A DNA stretch of 64,000 bases from Globisporangium splendens. Lineage: Eukaryota > Oomycota > Peronosporomycetes > Pythiales > Pythiaceae. The stretch lies in assembly GCA_006386115.1 (NCBI GenBank), contig VFIW01000080.1:139755-203754 (forward strand), read 5' to 3'. Made by a program: the position numbers and the translations under genes. Shown here piece after piece: positions 1 through 10,930 of the stretch; within the stretch, counting starts at the first letter, position 1, and each line of letters opens with the position of its first letter. The notes beneath the pieces were generated by a model. The model made no database searches, was not told the origin of the DNA, and saw nothing but the letters and a program-made list of their open reading frames with translations.

Positions 1-112
1 GTACTGTAATCCCTTTGTTATTTGTCTCCCCACAATGCACGCTGAAGGTGGTGTGTGGCACACTAGATCTGAGAACAGATCCACCTTCATGTAATGGCTA
101 GGGTATAGCCCA
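1..112 (-). mobile_element. Partial LTR of a Gypsy-like retrotransposon
   Basis: The reverse complement of this stretch starts TGGGCTA at base 112 and matches the first ~115 bases of the LTR at 61502 with only scattered changes and small indels. Similarity stops sharply at TGGGCT in both copies, so base 112 is the true outer edge of this LTR. The rest lies beyond the left end. The bases outside the edge are not a polypurine tract, so this is either the 5' LTR of an element extending left or a solo LTR. Confidence 0.85.
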
Positions 113-1659
113 CTGCTGGGGGACCAGCGCGAGTATGTGAAAAGGTTGGCTACGACAACTCTCTCGTCCGCGAAATGGATGGCAGTGACGACAGGACAAT
201 GCAAGTCTCCTTTCTGATCCAGTACAACCAACCAACGGAACGGTTGGAGCGGTGTGCCGCTGACTTGGTCGAGGAGTTGCAAGAAGAGAGCGAGCGCGAC
301 CAAGTGCCAAGTGTGTGCTGAGAGCGACGGGAGTTGGGTGGTGCGCTGACGGCGCGGGGACGATGACGATGACTGGCGGTGCGAGGACCCTGAAGGAACG
401 CGACATGCAAGCGTTCGTCCATTGCACGAATGGATGCTAGTTTGCCGAGAAGAGGTGACGTTTGGCAAGGAACAGCCTCGGCAAGTATGCAACCTAGCAT
501 GAGATCGTACTACTGGACTGGCCAAGAGCGGGTGTGATGCGCTGTTGCAGCCAGCAACAATTCAAACAGCTGTGGCAAGTCGACACAGAAATCGAGGACG
601 ATTTCACATCTGGTGAGGGGAGGGGTGGATGGGTGGGTGGTAATTGTGGTGTTTCGGTCAGGGTTTGGGTTGCACCGATCGATGAAATTTTGAACACACA
701 GCATGGAGAGGGTTACGCAGGGTGCCCAGGGAGGATACGCCAGTCGTCAGTTTGGAGATGAGGCACTCCGAGATGGAAAATGAAACGCCAAGCAGCTGCC
801 ACGAAGGCGAAGAGCCCGAGCGAAGAAGGAGGACCTGAGATCGAGTGGAGGGGAGCGTTCTCCGCCGCTCGTTAACCGCGGGTACCCCAAACCTCACTGG
901 TCTCTTGAATTTTTCTAAAATTGAACTTAATAGAAAACTTTAAATTGCGAACCTCAGCGACCAACGGTGCACCGTTTCGTCTTTTTTTCCTTCGGATTTT
1001 TGCGAACCTGGAAGGCTGGTGAGCCTGGTTCGTTTCGTTTCGGGGGTTCGTTCTGGTGCAGATAGAACCACTGGATTTTTCTTTGATTCTCGAGAAAAGC
1101 TGTTTTGTTGCCCAAGCACAAGATCTTTGGAAATGCTTCGAAGTATCACCCAACAATATTGTCCTTGGCAATGGCTTACAACCGAGATCCAATTCAAAAG
1201 CAGACAGCGTTTCCACAATCCTGCATAGGTTTGCGGATCCTATGTATCATGGCTTGCTTTATCGTGACCGAGTGACAGTAATAAAATGAGCTTGACGAAC
1301 AATCTCACATGAAATAAAACAAACATGGCGAATCTTTTCACATGGCTGGACGAACTCAACGCACCACATAGCCAGCATACCGAAAAACGAAAGGACACCG
1401 CGACAGACTGGGTTAATAGAAATGTCAGCAATGTTCCTTCTTGTTCAAGTTCCTCTTTGTTCAATCGCTGCGAGGGAAAAGATCCAAAGGTGTGGGGGGA
1501 AGCAGGTGGGTATCCTGGGTTGCTGGACAGGTGAGGAAAGCATTTTGCTTGCGAGTCTCACAATCGGTCGCTCTCTTTCATTTTCACTTTCGCTTCTTCC
1601 GACGCGTTCGAGCATACCAATCCCAGTTCCAAGACTCCTGACAGCAAACTCCAACAAAT
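113..1659. other. Intergenic, upstream of the first kinase gene
   Basis: No reading frame here shows a recognisable domain or convincing codon pattern. The frames are short, overlapping and present on both strands. The last ~100 bases before 1660 are pyrimidine-rich and probably hold the promoter and leader of the kinase gene, but no good match to the oomycete initiator was found. Confidence 0.5.
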
Positions 1660-3336
1660 ATGAGTCAAGTTGAGGTCATTGGAACAGCAAGCAAAGGCGC
1701 GGCCTTGCTGCTCGACTTCGTTGTACCTGGTGTTGGTACAACCATCGCCGTCGCGCTGACCACGTTGGCAAGCCTCTGCATAGAGATGAAAGAGAACAAG
1801 GATCTTTGCAATCAAGTGACACAACGAATGCAAGTCCTGTACGAAAAGATTCAGGAGATTGAAAATGTAGGAGTATTGCGCCACAATGGAGTGTTACCGC
1901 ATTTCGGAGAAGAGATCTCCAAGCTGCAGCGATTCATGCTCGAGCACAAGAATAAGAATACTCTGGCACGATTGCTCGCGCGACACCAAGTTGAGAAAGA
2001 GATTCTCAAGTTTCACACAAATATCGACTCGCTGTTCCAATTGCTGAACCTGAACCACATCGCAGAGTCTGCAGTGTGGCGAGTCAAGGCCGAGGAAAAT
2101 GAACGCGAGGCAGCCGCGTGGCGCTCCAAGTACGTCGAAAATGAACGCGAGCACTTCAACACGCTAAAACTGATCGCAAGCCAGAACCGAGTCATCATTT
2201 CCGAGATGCGAGGACGAGCGTTGGTCGAAGCGCTCACGGAAATGAAGTATGTGATCGAGAGCAATGACGCGCAGCTATCGCCCGAGTATTCTGCGGAGCA
2301 TATCGCGTTGATCCGCAAGACGTTCCATTCGGTGGTCAGGACGTCCGGATCCAAGGTCAACAAGATTCCGTCCTGGTATTTTCCGAGCGACCGCGTCAAA
2401 TGTGACGAGGAGCAATTTGACGAAGGCTCGTATGGAACAGTGCACAAGGGGAAGTGGAAGGGCTCCGATGTGGCTGTCAAGCGTCTGCTTCTGGAGAATG
2501 ACGAGGTCGAGAAAGCGTTCTTTAGAGAGGTAGAGATTTGGTCGAAACTGAACCATCCATACGTCCTCCGACTACTTGGCGCCTGTCATGTGTCGACGCC
2601 GATGTTTTTCGTGAGCGAGTACTGCACGAATGGCAACTTTGTGACGTACTTTCAAAAGCCCGAGAACAGACGCTATCTGTGGACACGTTTCCTCGAAGCT
2701 GCTCAAGGTCTCAGCTACTTGCATTCTGAAAAGGTGGTCCACGGCGACCTCAAGTGCAACAACATCCTCATTGGCAACGACGGCAAGGTCAAGATTTGCG
2801 ATTTTGGGTTTTCTTTCATCCGAAGTCAATCGGTGGCGCTGAGTGCGAAGGCGCAGACCGATGCAGTGCGCTGGAAGGCGCTCGAATGTCACGAGGGTCT
2901 GGACGAGAACGATGTGAACCCGCAGTTCAAGTCTGACGTGTACTCGTTTGGACTGTGTATCATTGAGGCTGTGAGTGGCGAGGCTCCATGGGGAATGCTG
3001 AGTGACGAAGAAATCCTGGACAACCTCAACGATGGAAACGCTCACCCACGCCCGACTGGATTCAGTGACAACGAGTGGGAGTTGGTGGAAGCAATCACCC
3101 GAGTGAATCACAAGGAGCGAGGGTCTCTAGATTATGCCGTCAAGGCGCTGAAGAAGCTTGCCGAGGAGGAGAAGAAATTGCACACTTGTCGAAACTGCGG
3201 TGACGTAGCTGCAATTTCTGCCAACTACTGCAGTAAATGCGGAACTGCTTTCAAAGCTCCTTGCTTTGAAAGCAACTCTCAACTCGCTGAAAGCAACTCC
3301 ACGCTCAATGAAGCCAGCTCCACACTTGCTGCGTAG
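1660..3336 (+). CDS. TKL-type protein kinase with helical N-terminal domain and zinc ribbon (K1)
   Basis: A single-exon gene for 558 residues. Residues ~8-40 are hydrophobic and Gly/Ala-rich. Residues ~45-240 are helical, with the pattern LC-x6-R, a basic segment and LDSLF-like ends that recur in the other kinases here and resemble MLKL-type four-helix bundles (inference). The kinase domain has a Gly-rich loop at ~254-260, VAVK lysine 274, HGD at 361-363 (Gly before the catalytic Asp, so non-RD) and DFG at 381-383; the APE motif reads ALE. A CxxC...CxxC zinc ribbon lies at ~509-530, followed by a Ser/Asn-rich tail of about 22 residues. The gene is nearly identical to the one at 32698 but has this extra tail. 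It is probably an active Ser/Thr kinase; substrate unknown. Confidence 0.9.
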   Translation: MSQVEVIGTASKGAALLLDFVVPGVGTTIAVALTTLASLCIEMKENKDLCNQVTQRMQVLYEKIQEIENVGVLRHNGVLPHFGEEISKLQRFMLEHKNKNTLARLLARHQVEKEILKFHTNIDSLFQLLNLNHIAESAVWRVKAEENEREAAAWRSKYVENEREHFNTLKLIASQNRVIISEMRGRALVEALTEMKYVIESNDAQLSPEYSAEHIALIRKTFHSVVRTSGSKVNKIPSWYFPSDRVKCDEEQFDEGSYGTVHKGKWKGSDVAVKRLLLENDEVEKAFFREVEIWSKLNHPYVLRLLGACHVSTPMFFVSEYCTNGNFVTYFQKPENRRYLWTRFLEAAQGLSYLHSEKVVHGDLKCNNILIGNDGKVKICDFGFSFIRSQSVALSAKAQTDAVRWKALECHEGLDENDVNPQFKSDVYSFGLCIIEAVSGEAPWGMLSDEEILDNLNDGNAHPRPTGFSDNEWELVEAITRVNHKERGSLDYAVKALKKLAEEEKKLHTCRNCGDVAAISANYCSKCGTAFKAPCFESNSQLAESNSTLNEASSTLAA

Positions 3337-4356
3337 TTGGCTCCGATCGATATTGTGGTTTGTAATGGTTGTATTGTCGATTCTTTGTAGCCGTCAGACA
3401 GTGAGGTGGGGACACATTGACTGCTGAGCGCCGCACATAACTGTTTAACACTTGTGGGAAGTCTCGCAGCGCAGTTGCATTCAGCATCAACTCCTAGTTG
3501 AAATTCCACGGAAGAGTATTCAGGAGAATGGATATTGTAGGTCACGTTGATGCACCTAGTATACCTCACCTTATTATTACGCATGTGCCGAGAAATGCAT
3601 GACCGAAAAGATGAACAGCTGAGTTATTTATCGCGAGAACAATAGCCGTGCATCTGTTTCATCACCTCTTCACTGGCGCCGCATTTGGCTTTCTTTAGGT
3701 CTGACGCTGCAAACAACAGAGAATCACGCGACCCAGGTTATTTGTGCTTGCTGCTGTGGCATCGAGAAATGCAATGAATTCCTCTGTGGCTGCTACTTGT
3801 GTGGGCACTTCAATTATCGCTCCAGTCATGCAGTAATTCTACACCTCTTTCCAAGCAGACCGAGGCGCTTCTCGTTTGGATTTGATTTGAAGGTCTCCTG
3901 TGTTGGTTGACAGTGTTTTAATGCGATTCACTCATCGCATGGTGGCAAAAGCCTAAATTGCACGTTCACATGAATGCCGCAGCCTTCAAAAACGAAATGA
4001 GCCCTCCATATGGGTACACTGCGTGGACTGTTAAGACCAAGTGCGACATGTTGAAGATTCAGTTCATTCCCTGTGTCTCATGTATCCTTCATAATCGGAT
4101 GATTTACATCATCAGATATCTTCTGAACAAACCAAACAGCACCACTTAACAGCAACTCACACCTCTAAGACAGGATATCCCCTTTAACTCGTCTTAGTCC
4201 AGCGGCTACAAACCATCAATCAAAAAAATGTCCTGAGACAAGCTGTCACGAAAGCATCAAGTGCCACACACGTCCCACATTGCGCACACACCGGAGCCCA
4301 ACAACAATGCGCCGCCAGTGCTCGATTCGTAGCTCCTCGCACACACTACTGCAGCC
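3337..4356. other. Intergenic
   Basis: About 1 kb between two plus-strand genes. The bases near 3350 share the short run TGTGGTTTGTA with the 3' flank of the near-identical kinase copy at 34330, so some 3' flank homology may survive. A 63-codon frame at 3958 has no recognisable features. Nothing else is seen. Confidence 0.45.
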
Positions 4357-5280
4357 ATGGCCGCGGCAGCCTGCGCCAAGGAGATCAAGGCGATCCAGAA
4401 GCTGCTGACCAAGAAAGGGGGCTCGTCGTCGCCGCCGTCCTCGCGCGCCGCTGTGGATCTGTTCCTGCAGCTTCCGAACGTGCAGGCGAACAGCCCCGCG
4501 TACCTCGATGCGATCCTGCGTGCTGGATACAAGCAGTCGACGTACGACCTCAAGGTGCTGCTGCAGTTCATCCGAGGCTTGCCGAACCCGGACCACCAGC
4601 TCAATGCATGCTGGATCGTGCACGAGGTAGACGCATTGCTGGGTACGAGCGATCACCGTCATCACAGCTTTGCGCTCCCGTTCTTAATCTACGAGCTCAA
4701 GCAGAAATTGCAGCATTCGCCCTTGCGACCGCGCGTGGACCAGTTCTGGTACGAGTGGTTCACGCCTGCGGTGCATGAGCTTGTGTTGGGTCATGCACTC
4801 CATATTGAATCGCTTGTGAACCGTGAGATCATGTACTCCCCGATGGACGATCTGAAGTTCGACCACCAGCGACGCCGCGTGTTTACCTGGAAGCAAGAAT
4901 GGAAGCCGCGTAAGGACGAGTTGGAAGCCCAGTGGAAGTTCGTGCCCGGAAACGACGAAAAGACGTGGTTCTACCTCGTGAACGCCAAGTATCCGAACGA
5001 GTACGTGTACGCGGCGGATGTCCAGATCCCGGAGAGTGAAGCGCCTGTCCGAGACTATGCCTTCTCATGGTGCGAGGGGCTTCCTGGCGATCAGGGCCAG
5101 TGGGAACTGCGTGCGGCTGCGCGAGATGTGTTTGTGCTGTACAACGCCGCGCGAAATGCCTACTTGTTCGCATCGGACGAAGAACAGGACGCAGAGCGTC
5201 GTCTCGTTCTCGCTCTGCCCCACGATCTTGCTGCACAAACTGCGCCAGATGCGAGCAAGTGGCGCATTGTCGCTTTGTAG
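4357..5280 (+). CDS. Conserved protein of unknown function, paralogue of the gene at 13700-14599
   Basis: An intronless gene for 307 residues with no signal peptide. It aligns over its whole length with the minus-strand gene at 13700-14599. Shared blocks include LPNV, YLDAILR/FMDAILR, RPRVDQ-(F/M)-W-(Y/F)-EW, APAVHE-like, PGND(E/D)KTWFYLVNAKY and a late YLFAS/YLYAS. The first half looks helical. The second half has three W...LVN...Y-type repeats that suggest a beta-trefoil-like fold, but this is only a visual impression. The start is the ATG in GCAGCCATGG. Function is not recognised; an intracellular location is inferred from the lack of a leader. Confidence 0.8.
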   Translation: MAAAACAKEIKAIQKLLTKKGGSSSPPSSRAAVDLFLQLPNVQANSPAYLDAILRAGYKQSTYDLKVLLQFIRGLPNPDHQLNACWIVHEVDALLGTSDHRHHSFALPFLIYELKQKLQHSPLRPRVDQFWYEWFTPAVHELVLGHALHIESLVNREIMYSPMDDLKFDHQRRRVFTWKQEWKPRKDELEAQWKFVPGNDEKTWFYLVNAKYPNEYVYAADVQIPESEAPVRDYAFSWCEGLPGDQGQWELRAAARDVFVLYNAARNAYLFASDEEQDAERRLVLALPHDLAAQTAPDASKWRIVAL

Positions 5281-5482
5281 AAGATCTGAAGATTTATGCA
5301 GACATATGATGGCAGAAGCAAAAAACGTGGTTGGCACTTAATCGAAATGAAAGCTGGAAATGCTAGGCTTGCTGATCAGCTTTACAAGTCTGCAAGGCAG
5401 CAAAAACTTTGAAACGAAATTAATCCTTCAACGAAATTGACAACAAATTTGAAGCAACCGAATCCGCCAACTGGGAAAAGTC

Positions 5483-7389
5483 TCAAATCGTAAACGTTTT
5501 CTCGCTCTGTAAGAGGTTGTTCGGGTCGAGTCGCACGGCTGGCGTCTGGAATTTCACGCGAACGGTCCACTGGCCGGTGGCTCCACCCGTGGCGCTCGCG
5601 AGATTCGCTTCGAAGAGATTGCGGAACTTTGTCTGCTCAACACCTCCTTTGAGCCACGTCACAGTGAGTGTCTCGTTGCCCGCAAGCGTTTGATTAGAAC
5701 GCAGTTGGCCCAATGGAATCACTTTGACAGCGACGTTCGTGGAGTTGGTCACAACGACCTGGTCGATGAGCTGGATACGCTCAAAGAACTTGAGCCACAT
5801 GTTCTCAATGCAGACGCTGCAGAACTGCGTCGAGAGCATGTTGCGCATCAAGCATTTCTCGTTGTTGGGACGGAATCTCTTGCGGTTGTTCCCATCCCAG
5901 GTCGGGTACACGCTGATGGCGTTGTTGTCGTTCATCAAGAACTCGTTTTCGTCCATGTACTCGTTCAGGTCGATGGAGCAGAGTTGCTGGATGATCTTGT
6001 CATTGAACGGACCCTTACCCGTAACCACGATCTCGTGCTTGCCCGCGGAAAATCCATGGGTTCGATTCTCCCACGTGTAGAATGTGCGATCCTTGACGCC
6101 ACTGGACTTCCACGCCAAGGGTCTGCCATCCAGCGTGATCGCCAGCGAGTCGTCTGTGGCGGCACCCGATGCCGTCATCACCAGAAGCCATCGCTTGTAC
6201 GTCCCCGTCGCCGTGAACGTGATCTTGTACGGGCCATTCTTGAGATCGTACCACATGTGGTTCGTGTAGGTGAGTGCCGCTTTTTCTTCACGGATGGTAT
6301 TTGGGTTCGTGAGCCAGTGCTTCCAGGTGATTGCGGACAGCGACGCTGCTGAGTTCGCACCCGAGTAGACCGAGCCACCGTCGTATTCTTCGCCGACTTT
6401 GCCGAAGTTGTGCCCCATCTCGTGGCGCAGCACGATCGTGCCCGACGTTGGGCTACGGGTCGAGATCACGAACTCACCGCCGAGTCCACCGTAGTAGTCG
6501 TCATTGCCGATCAGCGACGGAAAGTCGCACGCGTTAGTCCCCACGAGTGAACACACACGCCGGGCTTCTGCTGGCTTGTTGCAGTAGACACCACGAAGCT
6601 CCGTGCCGTCTACGGAAGAGATAACAGAGTTGAAAGTGAGTCCACCCTCAAAGCGAGAAAAATAGAATACTGCATGACTGCGCACAAACCTCGGTAGAGT
6701 CCGAACGCGGTGTTCTTGGGGGTTCCGCCAGTTCCGATCCCCGACACTGCCGAAGGAGAGAGAACCGCCCAGATGTTGAACAATGGGAGGTACTGCGCGA
6801 ACGTGTCGCCCGTGAACATCTCGTTCGTCAAACGCTGGATATCGTCGAAGAACTTGGTCTCCTCGGCTGTCGTGTACCCGTCACCCATAAACACGATGTC
6901 GATGCGGTTGCTTGGATCCCCCGAGTCCACGATCTTCTTGATGATCGGCGTTGTTGCCAACAGTCCGGCGCGCTCTTCTTGGATAGATGCGATGGGGCCA
7001 GATTCGATCACTCCATTTGGACACTGAGCTCGGACAGCAGTCGCGACGGTATCCTCCGAGGCTCCGAAGATCTCGAGAAACACTTGGTTGGTCGCATCGC
7101 GTGGAATCTTCTCGAGTTCGCTCAGGTCATTGCGGTTGTGGCGAATCGTGCGCTCCACGTAAATATCGTCAGGGTTTTGCACGCGGCGGTGAATTTGCGT
7201 CTCCTGCAGCGGGGAGATCAAAGAGCATTTCTGCAGCGAAGACAACGCCGACGACTCATCCTTCAGCACTTTGACGGAATAGGTCTTGGAGACTGTCAAG
7301 TCCAACGCGCTTGTAGTATCTGGCGTGGCAACCAGCGCGAAGCAAGCAGCCAGAAGCCCGAGTGGCTTGGCAAACCGAAGCGACACCAT
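5483..7389 (-). CDS. Secreted metallopeptidase, IgA-peptidase M64-like (copy A)
   Basis: Two exons, 7389-6690 and 6609-5483, join in frame across an 80-bp GT-AG intron (6610-6689) to give 608 residues. The N-terminus has a signal peptide (hydrophobic LGLLAACFALVA, then small residues). The zinc site HEMGHNFGKVGEEYDGG fits the HExxHxxxxxxEEY pattern of family M64. Other family landmarks are DIVFMGDGYT, TPKNTAFGLYR and FPSLIGNDDYYGG. The C-terminal ~200 residues form a separate beta-rich region ending SEKTFTI, shared with the other two copies. The start at 7389 is preferred because an initiator-like element sits at 7398-7413, upstream of it but downstream of an alternative ATG at 7416. It probably acts outside the cell; substrate unknown. 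Confidence 0.88.
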
Positions 7390-7397
7390 TGGCTTGC

Positions 7398-7413
7398 AAA
7401 ATGGGAAGTGGGT
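7398..7413 (-). promoter_or_regulatory. Oomycete initiator-like element of M64 gene A
   Basis: On the minus strand this reads ACCCACTTCCCATTTT, matching 13 of 16 positions of GCTCATTYYNCAWTTT. It lies 8 bases before the ATG at 7389. Similar CACTT-pyrimidine-TTTTGCA blocks precede the other two M64 genes. Confidence 0.5.
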
Positions 7414-8347
7414 CACAGAGTCAAGAGCTCGACTTCAAACGCGTGTGGGAGATCAAGACATGCTGTTGGGTGGTGAGGGTGCTACTACACATCACGCGAT
7501 CGAATCCCCGCATCGTAATCAGACTGAGAATCAACATCCTGCATTCCCGAAGCGTTGTAGCTGAAACTGATTAGTAGGCAGCCTCCGCTCTGCTTGTGCA
7601 CGCGACCCTGCAGGCAACCAAAGCGTCTAATCAAATCGCGCGTGGCGCAGTTGATGTTTGCAGCTTCATACATCTGTTGTTTGGTGATGTGTGCGCGCTC
7701 CAACGCACAATTAAAAAATGTGGAATCATCTGAGAACGGGACTCACGTCGATCTATGGAATCGGACGAGGCTATGACGAAGTCCCAGCTGCATTCTCTGT
7801 TCTGAGCGAGGACCACACGACAGGAAGCACCTGGAAAACAAAACAGAAGAGTGCTGCGCCACCCAAGTGCAAGCGGATCAGCAATGAAGATATGGCTTCG
7901 TCCATCCTCGTCCCACGTGACTAAATCCGTATCCATTTCACTGTCAATTCACATTTTCTTGTATAAAGCAATATATCAACTACTAGCAGTTCCACATTAC
8001 TAGACTAGTCGTATACATGTCGAATATAATACGCAAGAGCTCTTTTTATGCTGCCAGTTTCTAATCACGCGCAGAGAAAGGCCAAAGATCGCACCGAATC
8101 AGATGGAGACGATCAGCTCCTTTCGTACACTGGATGCATCCTCACTTCAGTTGCAAAGGAAATGGAACAGAGACAGAGAATGCGAGTGTGCAGAGCCTTT
8201 CAACCTCCTCAGTATGAGTGTGTGAGGCCAGTAGTACACCAGCCCTGGTGCTAGTAGCGCCAAAGGATGGACTTCTGTAACCTACGCTGGTTTCAACACG
8301 ACTCACTTTTCATTTTGCAGTGTCAAGTTGTCAACCAGTTTCGTAGG
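7414..8347. other. Divergent intergenic region between two M64 genes
   Basis: This holds the promoters of divergent M64 genes A (minus) and B (plus). Short frames in the middle have no recognisable features. An ATG at 8267 is in frame with gene B but lies upstream of the initiator-like element, so it is not taken as the start. Confidence 0.5.
8301..8316 (+). promoter_or_regulatory. Oomycete initiator-like element of M64 gene B
   Basis: ACTCACTTTTCATTTT matches 14 of 16 positions of the initiator consensus and is 32 bases before the ATG at 8348. This placement rules against the in-frame upstream ATG at 8267 and leaves a normal signal peptide at the new N-terminus. Confidence 0.6.
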
Positions 8348-10162
8348 ATGAAGCTCTCAAGCTGCTTTGTGTTTGCTGGCGTCCTGGTCGCTTGTGCGCT
8401 TGGGGACAGCAGCCACCAAGTGACGGCGATCCCAACGTACTCGGCCAAGATCATCGTGGACGCGGCTTCGACCGTGTGCACCGTGATCAAAGCAACGGGG
8501 CTCACGCAGTTGCACCGCGCGATCAAAACGCCGACCGACATCTTCGAGCAGAGCGTCCCTCGCCAGAACCGTGCTTCGAAAGAGGAACTCTTGCTGCTGG
8601 GCGATGAGACGGACGCTCAGAAGATCGTCGAGATCTTCGGCGGAAGCGTCAGTGCGGTCGAGGCTCGCATCTTGGAGCGCTGCCCAAACGGCGTCAACCC
8701 GGCCGCGCCAGCAGCGCCAAAGCCTTCCCTCCGAGGTGTCGAAGCGATTGGGGTCCAAGCAACGTCGGTGATCAAGAAAATCGTGGACTCAGGTGACCCG
8801 TCCAACCGAATTGACGTCGTGTTTATGGGCGACGGGTACACTGCAAGTGAGCAGACGAAGTTCTTTGATGACATCAAGCGGCTGACGAACGAGATGTTCA
8901 CTGGCGACACGTTTGCGCAGTACCTACCCCTGTTCAACATTTGGGCGGCATATCTGCCCTCGACGGTGTCGGGAATCGGAACTGGTGGTACCCCAAAGAA
9001 CACGGTGTTTGGACTCTACCGCGACGGCACAGAACTGCGTGGCGTGTACGTGACCAATGCTGCCAAGGCGCGTGAGTTGTGTGCCTCGGTCGGCACCAAC
9101 GCGTGCGACTTCCCGTCGCTCATTGGCAATGACGACTTTTACGGTGGTCTCGGTGGTGAATTCGTGATCTCGACGCGGTCCGTGAGCTCGGGAACGGTGG
9201 TCTTGCGTCACGAAATGGGTCACAACTTCGGTGTCGTCGGTGAAGAATATGACGGTGGTCAAGTGTACAGTGGTGCCAACTCGGTGAAGTCCGTGAGCGG
9301 TGTGACCTGGAAGCATTGGCTCACGAACCCAAACTCCTTGGTCGAGCAAAAAGCTGCGCAGTTGTACCAAAAGCACATCTGGTACAATCTCCAGCAGGGT
9401 GCGTACACGATTTCGTTCACCTCAACAGGTGCGTACAAACGCTGGTACATCCTGATCTCAGCATCCGGCGTCGACACGGACGACTCGCTGACAGTCACAC
9501 TCGACGGGAAGCCGCTGAGCTGGAAGTCCAACGGGTTGAAAGACCGTAGCTTTTACTCTTGGACTAGCTCGACTGCTGGCTTCACTGCTGGAACTCACAC
9601 GCTTGTGATCAAGGGCGGTGGTTCCTTCACGGGCTCGATCATCAAGCAGCTCTGTAATGCCGTCATCTACGAGTACAAGGATGAGTCCGAGTACAAACTC
9701 GACGACCCAGACTACATCGGCATCTACCCGACGTACGACATCAACAAATCCAAGTCGTATCGTCCGAACAATGAAAAATGCCTGATGCGCAACATGACGT
9801 CGAGTTCGTTCTGCGCTGTCTGCCAAGAGAACATGTGGCTCAAGTTTATGGCGCGCATTGAGTTCATTGACGACGTTGTGGTCTCCGGGAAATCCGTCGA
9901 GGTGAAGCTGATCCCGTTGGGTCAGTTGCGTCCAGTGACCGATGGTTTCATCAAATCGAACCCGAAGCTCGCTGCAGCCGAGAGATACACGATCCAGTGG
10001 CTGAAGAGCGGCGTCGAGGTCACCAAATTCCGCGACCAAACCAAAGTTGACCTCACGGGCGAGGCCACAGGGCAATGGACAGTGCGCGCGAACTTTACGA
10101 CGCCAACTGTCCGCTTGGATCCGAACAAGTACATGCTTTCGGAGAAAACGTTTACGATCTAA
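8348..10162 (+). CDS. Secreted metallopeptidase, IgA-peptidase M64-like (copy B)
   Basis: An intronless gene for 604 residues. The signal peptide is MKLSSCFVFAGVLVACALG. The zinc-binding motif HEMGHNFGVVGEEYDGG starts at residue 288, with His288, Glu289 and His292 and a downstream acidic pair. The preceding domain contains VVFMGDGYT and FPSLIGNDDFYGG. The C-terminal part carries LMRNMTSSSFCAVCQENMW and ends SEKTFTI. Copies A and C have an intron at the FGLYR/DGTEL junction that copy B lacks, so B has either lost it or arose from a spliced transcript. It is likely an extracellular protease of a plant- or host-associated lifestyle (inference). Expression is probably directed by the initiator at 8301. 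Confidence 0.9.
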   Translation: MKLSSCFVFAGVLVACALGDSSHQVTAIPTYSAKIIVDAASTVCTVIKATGLTQLHRAIKTPTDIFEQSVPRQNRASKEELLLLGDETDAQKIVEIFGGSVSAVEARILERCPNGVNPAAPAAPKPSLRGVEAIGVQATSVIKKIVDSGDPSNRIDVVFMGDGYTASEQTKFFDDIKRLTNEMFTGDTFAQYLPLFNIWAAYLPSTVSGIGTGGTPKNTVFGLYRDGTELRGVYVTNAAKARELCASVGTNACDFPSLIGNDDFYGGLGGEFVISTRSVSSGTVVLRHEMGHNFGVVGEEYDGGQVYSGANSVKSVSGVTWKHWLTNPNSLVEQKAAQLYQKHIWYNLQQGAYTISFTSTGAYKRWYILISASGVDTDDSLTVTLDGKPLSWKSNGLKDRSFYSWTSSTAGFTAGTHTLVIKGGGSFTGSIIKQLCNAVIYEYKDESEYKLDDPDYIGIYPTYDINKSKSYRPNNEKCLMRNMTSSSFCAVCQENMWLKFMARIEFIDDVVVSGKSVEVKLIPLGQLRPVTDGFIKSNPKLAAAERYTIQWLKSGVEVTKFRDQTKVDLTGEATGQWTVRANFTTPTVRLDPNKYMLSEKTFTI

Positions 10163-10334
10163 TGCGTTCAACTGATGGGCTGGCTAGCTGGAAAATGACG
10201 TTGCGTTGGTGAATTAAAGCAGTTATGCTTTTACGAGGTCTCGCTTGCCTTTTCTTGAGAAATGTCGAATTGTCCTGAAGTTTGATAAACAAAAACCACG
10301 ATTTGTTGGTTGACCGCATGCACTGCTTTTTCCA

Positions 10335-10490
10335 AATGGCAAAAGTTCGCTCGGATTGCATGTAGCCTTCTAAATCCAAGCGCACGATCGACGTGCAGAA
10401 GGTCACGCGAATGGTCCAGACCCCACTAGCCTGACCACTCAAATCCACGTCGGTTTGGTCACGTAATTGCACGACTTCGTGGCCGAGCAA
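10335..10490 (-). pseudogene. Remnant of the C-terminal end of an M64 gene
   Basis: Read on the minus strand, these ~52 codons resemble the last ~50 residues of the M64 proteins: LRDQTDVDLSGQASGVWTIR compares with FRDQIAVNLTEEATGAWTVR in copy C, and the end reads GYMQSERTFAI against GYMQSERTFTV. There is no stop at the family's usual end, and no further upstream homology could be followed, so it is a decayed fragment of a fourth copy. It lies between copies B and C, as expected after unequal recombination in a tandem array. Confidence 0.8.
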
Positions 10491-10930
10491 AAGCAGCGAA
10501 TATGCACCTCTTTACAATCGCTTTTGCAAATTGAACCAACAGCTGCAAACCGCGTTGTGCACAACTGACGCGGCGCACGCAATGCGTTACGAGCTAGTCT
10601 GCTGTGGTGGTTACGCTCTTTGATCGCATCGACTCGGGATTAAGACGGTGTCCGTGCAATCGCAAACGCCCGCAGTGGACTGCAGATACTTGCGATTGAA
10701 GGAAAAAGTGCGATTGGGGAGCCAGCTATTGGATTCGTTTCACCACACACAGTGAGCCGATGAGCGATATCCCGTTGTTTGCAAGGTAGCAAAACGCTTT
10801 GGACCATGTTGTGTACATGAGAAGGCGAGCGAGACGGAATTATGCACGTACCGTAGACCACATGTTTCATTCAAAATATCAACAGTATCGAAAAACGAAA
10901 ATCCCTTTTCAAAACCTGGAACTGGTTTGC
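10491..10930. other. Intergenic between M64 remnant and copy C
   Basis: About 440 bases with no recognisable coding content. It is downstream of copy C and upstream (in minus-strand terms) of the remnant, so more of the decayed copy may once have been here. Confidence 0.4.

Noticed and set aside
6055..6080. GGTTCGATTC-like word suggesting a tRNA T-arm
   Set aside because: It lies inside the M64 copy A coding exon and no acceptor stem, D-arm or anticodon arm surrounds it.
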